Positions 59,606 to 64,000 of a DNA stretch of 64,000 bases are shown one piece after another. Under the pieces are notes generated by a model, which worked only from the letters and a program-made list of their open reading frames with translations, searched no databases and had not been told where the DNA came from. The DNA is from Palsa-883 sp963847615 (GTDB taxonomy: Bacteria; Pseudomonadota; Alphaproteobacteria; Acetobacterales; Acetobacteraceae): positions 1 through 64,000 of the forward strand of contig CAWKAN010000010.1 of the NCBI GenBank assembly GCA_963847615.1. Direction: 5' to 3'. Each line of letters begins with the position of its first letter. Within the stretch, counting starts at the first letter, position 1. A program made the position numbers and the translations under genes.

Positions 59606-60274
59606 ATGCGTTATTTGTATCATCTCCCGTTGTCGCCGTATTCGCGCAAGGTTCGTCTTGTGCTGGCCGAAAAGCGCCTGCCGTTCGAGCTGCGCATGGA
59701 AAAGGTTTGGGAGCGCCGGGCGGAATACCTGGAGCTCAATGCCGCCGGCACGGTGCCCACCCTGATCGAGGACAACGGCCTGGTCATCGCCGACTCCAAC
59801 GTGATCTGCGAATACCTGGACGAAGCCTATCCCGACACGCCGCTGCTCGGCCGCACGCTGGCCGAGCGCGTCGAGGTGCGCCGCCTGGTCGCCTGGTTCG
59901 ACGGCAAGTTCGCGCTGGAGGTGTCGCGCAACCTGTTGGGCGAGAAGCTGATGAAGCGGCTCGCGGGGCGCGGCAACCCGGATGCGGCGGCGCTGCGCGT
60001 CGGCTACACCGGGTTGCGCCATCACCTGCAATATCTCGGCTGGCTGGCCGAGACGCGCAAATGGCTTGCCGGCGCAACGATCTCGCTGGCCGATTTCGCC
60101 GCGGCGTCGCATTTGTCGGCGCTGGATTTCATTGGTGACGTGGACTGGAGCCTGTCGCAGGCGACGCATGACTGGTATGCGCAGGTCAAGTCGCGGCCGA
60201 GCTTCCGCGGTCTGCTGACCGACCGCATGCCCGGCATGACCCCACCGCCGCACTACGCCGACCTCGATTTCTGA
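59606..60274 (+). CDS. Glutathione S-transferase family protein
   Basis: This 222-residue protein has a thioredoxin-fold N-terminus (YLYHLPLSPYSRKVRLVLAEKRLPFELR, with Ser/Tyr at the glutathione position and NAAGTVPTLIEDNG, ADSNVICEYLDEAYP at the glutathione-binding loop) and an all-helical C-terminal domain. Family members conjugate glutathione or act as reductases or isomerases. The SPYSRKVRL pattern is close to bacterial beta or zeta-like GSTs. It stands alone after repeat copy 6. Confidence 0.9.
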   Translation: MRYLYHLPLSPYSRKVRLVLAEKRLPFELRMEKVWERRAEYLELNAAGTVPTLIEDNGLVIADSNVICEYLDEAYPDTPLLGRTLAERVEVRRLVAWFDGKFALEVSRNLLGEKLMKRLAGRGNPDAAALRVGYTGLRHHLQYLGWLAETRKWLAGATISLADFAAASHLSALDFIGDVDWSLSQATHDWYAQVKSRPSFRGLLTDRMPGMTPPPHYADLDF

Positions 60275-60359
60275 TCGGTCATGCCGTTGCATCGCAACGG
60301 CTGCCAGGTCCTGCGGGCTGCTGCCCACTGGTGACCGGTGACTGATCACGGACCTCTGA

Positions 60360-61172
60360 TCACGGACCCGGCCCGGCGTCCAGCAGCGCCAAATCCTGTT
60401 CCGCCAGATCCGCCGTCTCGCTGTTGGGATTGAGTTCGATCGCGCGCTGCCAGTCCTCGCGCGCGCCGGTGCGGTTGCCGGTGCGTTGGCGCAGGATGCC
60501 GCGCTCCAGCAGCGCCTCCGCACTGTCGGGGTTGAGCGCCAGCGCGTGCTCGATGTCGCTGCTGGCGACCTCCAGGTTGTCGAGGTGCCGCCAGGCGGAG
60601 GCGCGCAGCACGAAGGCCTCGGCGCGGTGCGGCGCGATCGCCAGCGCATGGTTGAGGTCGTCGATGGCTTCACGGTAGTGCTCGGTGTTGCCTTCGGTCA
60701 CCGCCCGGTCGATCAGCAGGTCGGGATCGTTCGGCGACAGGGCGAGCGCCAGTGTTGCGGCCTCGAACGCGCGGTCGGGCTTGCTGGCCATCAGCCAGGC
60801 CTGCACCGCCTGGCCGTAGACGGCGGCGCGCGCCAGCTCGGGCGCCTTGGTGGTGTCCGCGAGTTTTTCCAGCATCTTGGCGCCATTTTCGGCATTGCCG
60901 AGTTCGATCTGTGCCAGCGCCTGGCAATGCGTGGCGCCGTCGCCGCCGCCGCTGCTGGCCCAGCTCTCGGCAAAGCTGCTGGCGCCGTCCGGATCGTCGT
61001 ACAGCATGGCGAGGCAGTGGTCGTAATCCGGCCCCTCGGCGATGCGCGGCGGCACCGGCAGCGCCGTCCCCGCGTTGGTCTCGGTGGGCGCGCCGGCAAC
61101 GGGTTGCGCCGCGCCGATCGGGCCGGGGGCCAGAACAGCGAGCAACGCGAGCGTCGCGGCGCGGGCGATCAT
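60360..61172 (-). CDS. Secreted TPR-repeat protein
   Basis: This 270-residue protein has a signal peptide (IARAATLALLAVLAPGPIGA) and four to five tetratricopeptide units: AFEAATLALALSPNDPDLLIDRA, YREAIDDLNHALAIAPHRAEAFVLRA, ASSDIEHALALNPDSAEALLERG and AREDWQRAIELNPNSETADLA. Such proteins act as periplasmic scaffolds for protein complexes. The first half (CLAMLYDDPDGASSFAESW) is not repeat-like and has two cysteines. Function not assigned. Confidence 0.85.
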   Translation of the reverse strand: MIARAATLALLAVLAPGPIGAAQPVAGAPTETNAGTALPVPPRIAEGPDYDHCLAMLYDDPDGASSFAESWASSGGGDGATHCQALAQIELGNAENGAKMLEKLADTTKAPELARAAVYGQAVQAWLMASKPDRAFEAATLALALSPNDPDLLIDRAVTEGNTEHYREAIDDLNHALAIAPHRAEAFVLRASAWRHLDNLEVASSDIEHALALNPDSAEALLERGILRQRTGNRTGAREDWQRAIELNPNSETADLAEQDLALLDAGPGP

Positions 61173-61219
61173 GCCGGCAACACTAGTGCGCCGACCGGGT
61201 TTCAGGCAAACCCAATCGC

Positions 61220-62164
61220 ATGCAGGTGCGGCTCGTGGTGTTCGGCCTTGGCTATTGCGGCGCGGCGGTGGCGGCCCAAGCGGCGGCCCAAGCGGGGTCT
61301 GGGCCGGCGGAGGGCCTGTCGGTGCATGGGGTAACCCGCCAGACCGAGCCGGCCGCGACGCGCGCGGCGCTTGACCGGGCGACCCATGTGCTGAGCACGG
61401 TTCCGCCGCCCGACGCGCCTGCCGACGCGCATGCCGACGCGCCGGGCGGCGCGGCTGCCGATGGGGCGCACGACCCGGTGCTCGCACGTTATGGCGCCGA
61501 ACTGGCCCGGGCGCCGGCGTTACGCTGGGTCGGCTATCTGTCGACCACCGGCGTCTATGGCGACCGCGGCGGCGACTGGGTCGATGAGGCAACGCCGCCG
61601 GCGCCGCGCACGGCGCGCGCGGTGCGTCGCGTCGCGGCGGAGGCGGAATGGTCGCGCCTGGCCGATCGTTGCGCGGTGGACCTGTTCCGGCTGGGCGGCA
61701 TCTACGGTCCCGGCCGCTCGGCATTCGACGAGCTGCGCGCCGGCCGTGCCCGGCGCGTCAGCAAGCCGGGCCACGCGTTCGGCCGCATCCACTGCGACGA
61801 CATCGTGCAGGCCGTTCTGGCGGCGATCCATCAGCCGCGTCCCGCCGGCCTCCGCGTGCTGCACCTGGTGGACGACGAACCCGCCGAGAGCGCCGCGGTT
61901 ATCGAGGAAGCCGCGCGCCTGCTCGGCATCCCGCCGCCGCCGGCTATTCCATACGCAACCGCATTGACCGCGACGAGCCCCATGGCGCGCAGCTTCTGGG
62001 CGGACAACCGCAAGGTGTCCTCGCAAGCCACGCGCACGGCCCTGGGCATCGCCTGGCAGCATCCGACCTACCGCGAGGGGCTACGCGCCATCCTGGCCGG
62101 CGAGGCGCGCGGCCAGGATATCGCCCAGGGTGGCGCAGAGCAGGTCAAGGTCCTGCGGGCGTGA
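61220..62164 (+). CDS. NAD(P)-dependent epimerase/reductase-like protein (YeeZ-type)
   Basis: This 314-residue Rossmann protein starts MQVRLVVFGLGYCGAAVAAQ, then VLSTVPPPDAPADAHAD, LRWVGYLSTTGVYGDRGGDWVDE and LFRLGGIYGPGRSAFDELRAGRA. The catalytic Y-x-x-x-K of true epimerases is not obvious, which matches the YeeZ-like group of unknown activity. The insert of Asp-Ala repeats near residue 70 is low-complexity. Its last 84 bases overlap the 3' end of the convergent hydrolase gene. Confidence 0.82.
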   Translation: MQVRLVVFGLGYCGAAVAAQAAAQAGSGPAEGLSVHGVTRQTEPAATRAALDRATHVLSTVPPPDAPADAHADAPGGAAADGAHDPVLARYGAELARAPALRWVGYLSTTGVYGDRGGDWVDEATPPAPRTARAVRRVAAEAEWSRLADRCAVDLFRLGGIYGPGRSAFDELRAGRARRVSKPGHAFGRIHCDDIVQAVLAAIHQPRPAGLRVLHLVDDEPAESAAVIEEAARLLGIPPPPAIPYATALTATSPMARSFWADNRKVSSQATRTALGIAWQHPTYREGLRAILAGEARGQDIAQGGAEQVKVLRA

Positions 62165-62863
62165 CAGCCGGTGGTCGCCGTCCTTGACCAGGGTGATCCG
62201 CACATCCTCGCTGGCGACGCGTTCGCCGATGCGCAGCGCCGTCTCCCACGGCACGTCCGGGTCGCGCTGGCCGTGCAGCAGGCGGACCGGGCAAGCGATC
62301 GCGATCGGGGCGTGCATCAGCAGGTGGGTCCACCCGTCCTCGATCAGCGCGCGGGTGATGGCATAGGGCTCGCCGTACTGGCTCGGGGCGTGCAGCACGC
62401 CGTCGCGCAGCAGCGTGGCGCGCTCGGCCGGCGCCATCGCCGCCCACATCAGCGTCTCGGTGAAGTCCGGCGCCGCGGCGATGCCGAGCAGGCCGGCGAT
62501 GCGCGCGGGCCGGGCCAGCGCGGTCAGCAGCGCGATCCAGCCGCCCATCGACGAGCCGACCAGCAGCAGTTTTCCCGCCGTCAGCGCGTCGATCGCCGCC
62601 ACCGCGTCGCCCGCCCAGGCGCCGATCGTGCCGTCCTCGAAGGCGCCGTCGCTGGCGCCGTGGCCGGAATAATCGAACCGCAGCACCGCCTGGCCCCGCG
62701 CCGCGCAGAACGCCGCCAGCACCGTCGCCTTCTCGCCCGTCATCTCGCTGCGGTAGCCGGGCAGGAACACCACGGTCGGCGCCCGCCCCGCCGTGCGGAT
62801 CCAGGCCAAATGCGTGCCGTCGCCGCGGTCGAGCCGCCCGGCGGTGTCCCCGGCTGGTTCCAT
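62081..62863 (-). CDS. Alpha/beta hydrolase
   Basis: This 260-residue serine hydrolase has the oxyanion strand VVFLPGYRSEMTGEKATVL, nucleophile elbow LLVGSSMGGWIALL (Ser about residue 105), acid D in LLHGQRDPDVPWETAL and the histidine in LVKDGDHRLSRPQD, a complete triad. The pattern is like palmitoyl-esterase/ABHD10-type hydrolases. The ATG at 62863 avoids a low-complexity extension. It is convergent with and overlaps the 3' end of the epimerase gene by 84 bases. Confidence 0.87.
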   Translation of the reverse strand: MEPAGDTAGRLDRGDGTHLAWIRTAGRAPTVVFLPGYRSEMTGEKATVLAAFCAARGQAVLRFDYSGHGASDGAFEDGTIGAWAGDAVAAIDALTAGKLLLVGSSMGGWIALLTALARPARIAGLLGIAAAPDFTETLMWAAMAPAERATLLRDGVLHAPSQYGEPYAITRALIEDGWTHLLMHAPIAIACPVRLLHGQRDPDVPWETALRIGERVASEDVRITLVKDGDHRLSRPQDLDLLCATLGDILAARLAGQDGA

Positions 62864-62937
62864 GCTTGCCCTCCTCGTGGCGTCGCCGGTGCTTGGCAGG
62901 TTGGCGCCGCGCCGGCAACCGGACATACCTCGTCCGC

Positions 62938-64000
62938 ATGACCGTCGCGCAACGTCCCGAGTTCCATTCGCCCGAGCCCGATTCGCCCGGCGCCGATGCG
63001 TCCGCCCCCCACCCGCCCGTGGTGCTGCAGGTGCTGCCCGCGCTGGAAACCGGCGGGGTCGAGCGTGGCACTGTCGAGATCACCCAGGCGGTTGCCCAGG
63101 CCGAGGGCGTGGCGCTGGTGGCCTCCGCCGGCGGGCGCATGGTGGGCCAGGTCGAGCACGCTGGCGGGCGCCACATCACCCTGCCGCTCGACACCAGGAA
63201 CCCGATCGCCATCTGGCGCAACGCCGCGCGGCTGGCGGCGGTGATCCGCCGCGAGCGCGTCGCCATCGTGCACGCCCGCTCGCGTGCGCCGGCCTGGTCC
63301 GCCTGGCTCGCCTGCCGGCGCACCGGGGCGCATTTCGTCACCACCTATCATGGCACCTACAGCGAGGCGCTGCCGTTCAAGCGCGCCTATAACGCGGTGA
63401 TGGCGCGGGGCGAGATCGTCATCGCCGCCAGCCGCTTCATCGCCGGGCTGGTGACCGCGCGGCACGGCGTGCCGGCCTCGCGCATCCGGGTGATCCCGCG
63501 CGGCGTCGACCCGAAGCGCTTCGACCCCGACGCCGTCTCGGCCGATCGGCTGGCCCGGCTGGCGCGGGCCTGGCGGCTGCCGGACGGCGCGCCCACCGTG
63601 GTGCTGCCGGGGCGGCTGACCGCCTGGAAGGGCCACGCGGTGCTGATCGCGGCGTTGGCCCAGCTGCCGCGGCGCGACGTGATCGCCGTGCTGGTGGGCT
63701 CCGACCAGGGGCGGCACCGCTACGCCGCCGCCCTGGTGCGCCAGGCCCAGGCGCTGGGCGTGGCCGACCGGCTGCGCCTGGTGGGCGAGTGCGACGACAT
63801 GCCGGCCGCACTGAAACTGTCCGATGTGGTGGTGCACGCCTCGACCCAGGCGGAGGCGTTCGGCCGGGTGGTGATCGAGGCGCAGGCGATGGCCCGCCCG
63901 GTGATCGCGGCCGACCTCGGCGGGCCGGTCGAGACGGTCGAACACGAAGTGACCGGCCTGCGCGTGCCGCCCGGCGACCCGGCGTTGCTGGCGGCGGCGA
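62938..64000 (+). CDS. Family 4 glycosyltransferase, cut by the window edge
   Basis: At least 354 residues of a GT-B enzyme: VVLQVLPALETGGVERGTVEI (GT4 start, about residue 28), THFVTTYHGTYSEALPFKRAY region, RVIPRGVDPKRFDPD, TVVLPGRLTAWKGHAVLIAAL (about 220) and the donor site TQAEAFGRVVIEAQAMARPVIAADLGGPVETVE (about 302-334). It resembles lipopolysaccharide-type transferases of alphaproteobacteria. It starts at ATG 62938, divergent from the hydrolase gene. The end lies beyond 64000. Confidence 0.88.
   Translation, partial: MTVAQRPEFHSPEPDSPGADASAPHPPVVLQVLPALETGGVERGTVEITQAVAQAEGVALVASAGGRMVGQVEHAGGRHITLPLDTRNPIAIWRNAARLAAVIRRERVAIVHARSRAPAWSAWLACRRTGAHFVTTYHGTYSEALPFKRAYNAVMARGEIVIAASRFIAGLVTARHGVPASRIRVIPRGVDPKRFDPDAVSADRLARLARAWRLPDGAPTVVLPGRLTAWKGHAVLIAALAQLPRRDVIAVLVGSDQGRHRYAAALVRQAQALGVADRLRLVGECDDMPAALKLSDVVVHASTQAEAFGRVVIEAQAMARPVIAADLGGPVETVEHEVTGLRVPPGDPALLAAA

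Overview
The window is GC-rich DNA that looks like the chromosome of an alphaproteobacterium of the Rhodospirillales, most likely Acetobacteraceae. That placement is inferred from gene content and order (bamE, a CBP3-type cytochrome bc1 chaperone gene, a DUF177 gene, rpmF, plsX, fabH, ihfA, a merR-type gene), the TTG/GTG starts, Tat-exported binding proteins and DUF1491/DUF1186/NDUFA9-type genes. It was not established by a database search. No phage, plasmid, rRNA or CRISPR array was seen. One tRNA, tRNA-Pro(GGG), is present.

Layout. 27-2559 is an NMT1/THI5-like ABC importer. 2638-5004 holds a DUF1491 gene, a serine-glyoxylate-type aminotransferase and a PIN/RHH toxin-antitoxin pair. 5424-8157 is a 2.7 kb low-GC segment inserted at the 3' end of guaA. 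It is flanked by a 15-bp direct repeat of the last guaA codons and carries a GSCFA gene and an SGNH-like gene. 8143-15675 is housekeeping: guaA, bamE, the bc1 chaperone, the rpmF-plsX-fabH lipid cluster, ihfA, a MerR regulator and tRNA-Pro. 16280-22094 holds a secreted protein, an alpha/beta hydrolase, an M20 amidohydrolase and a Rieske oxygenase. 22620-26149 is a minus-strand envelope operon (LpxH-like phosphatase, DedA, GT4, GT2). 26803-31070 is a large SNF2 helicase. 31361-37679 holds a SEC-C protein, a second NMT1-type ABC cluster with two permeases, and small unknowns. 37923-41806 holds infC (AUA start), thrS and an aldo/keto reductase. 42114-51350 is one minus-strand catabolic unit: a TPP enzyme, a sugar-type ABC importer with two paralogous binding proteins, and an HpaB-type flavin monooxygenase. 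51575-59384 holds an NDUFA9-like gene, gltD, a DUF559 gene and gltB. 59606-64000 holds a GST, a TPR protein, an epimerase-like reductase, a hydrolase and a truncated glycosyltransferase.

The most striking non-coding feature is a family of large, nested, GC-rich palindromes at seven loci (copies at 11884, 18835, 32761, 36865, 38598, 51452 and 59408). Three copies are two inverted arms around a central palindrome of more than 100 bp. The sequence of that centre differs at every locus, yet it stays self-complementary. Two MITE-like hairpin elements with apparent target-site duplications (5081-5265 and 15688-15873) and a second hairpin repeat family (41848, 54165, 54695) are also present.

Quality caution. 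Several genes (1515-776, 26803-31070, 48507-49601, 49716-51350, 52673-54150, 54304-54647, 54842-59384) are intact in protein sequence only if single-base indels are corrected. Most are one extra base, and they cluster between 48.5 and 57 kb. Since gltB and gltD are among them, sequencing or assembly error is the likelier explanation, but true decay cannot be excluded from the sequence alone.
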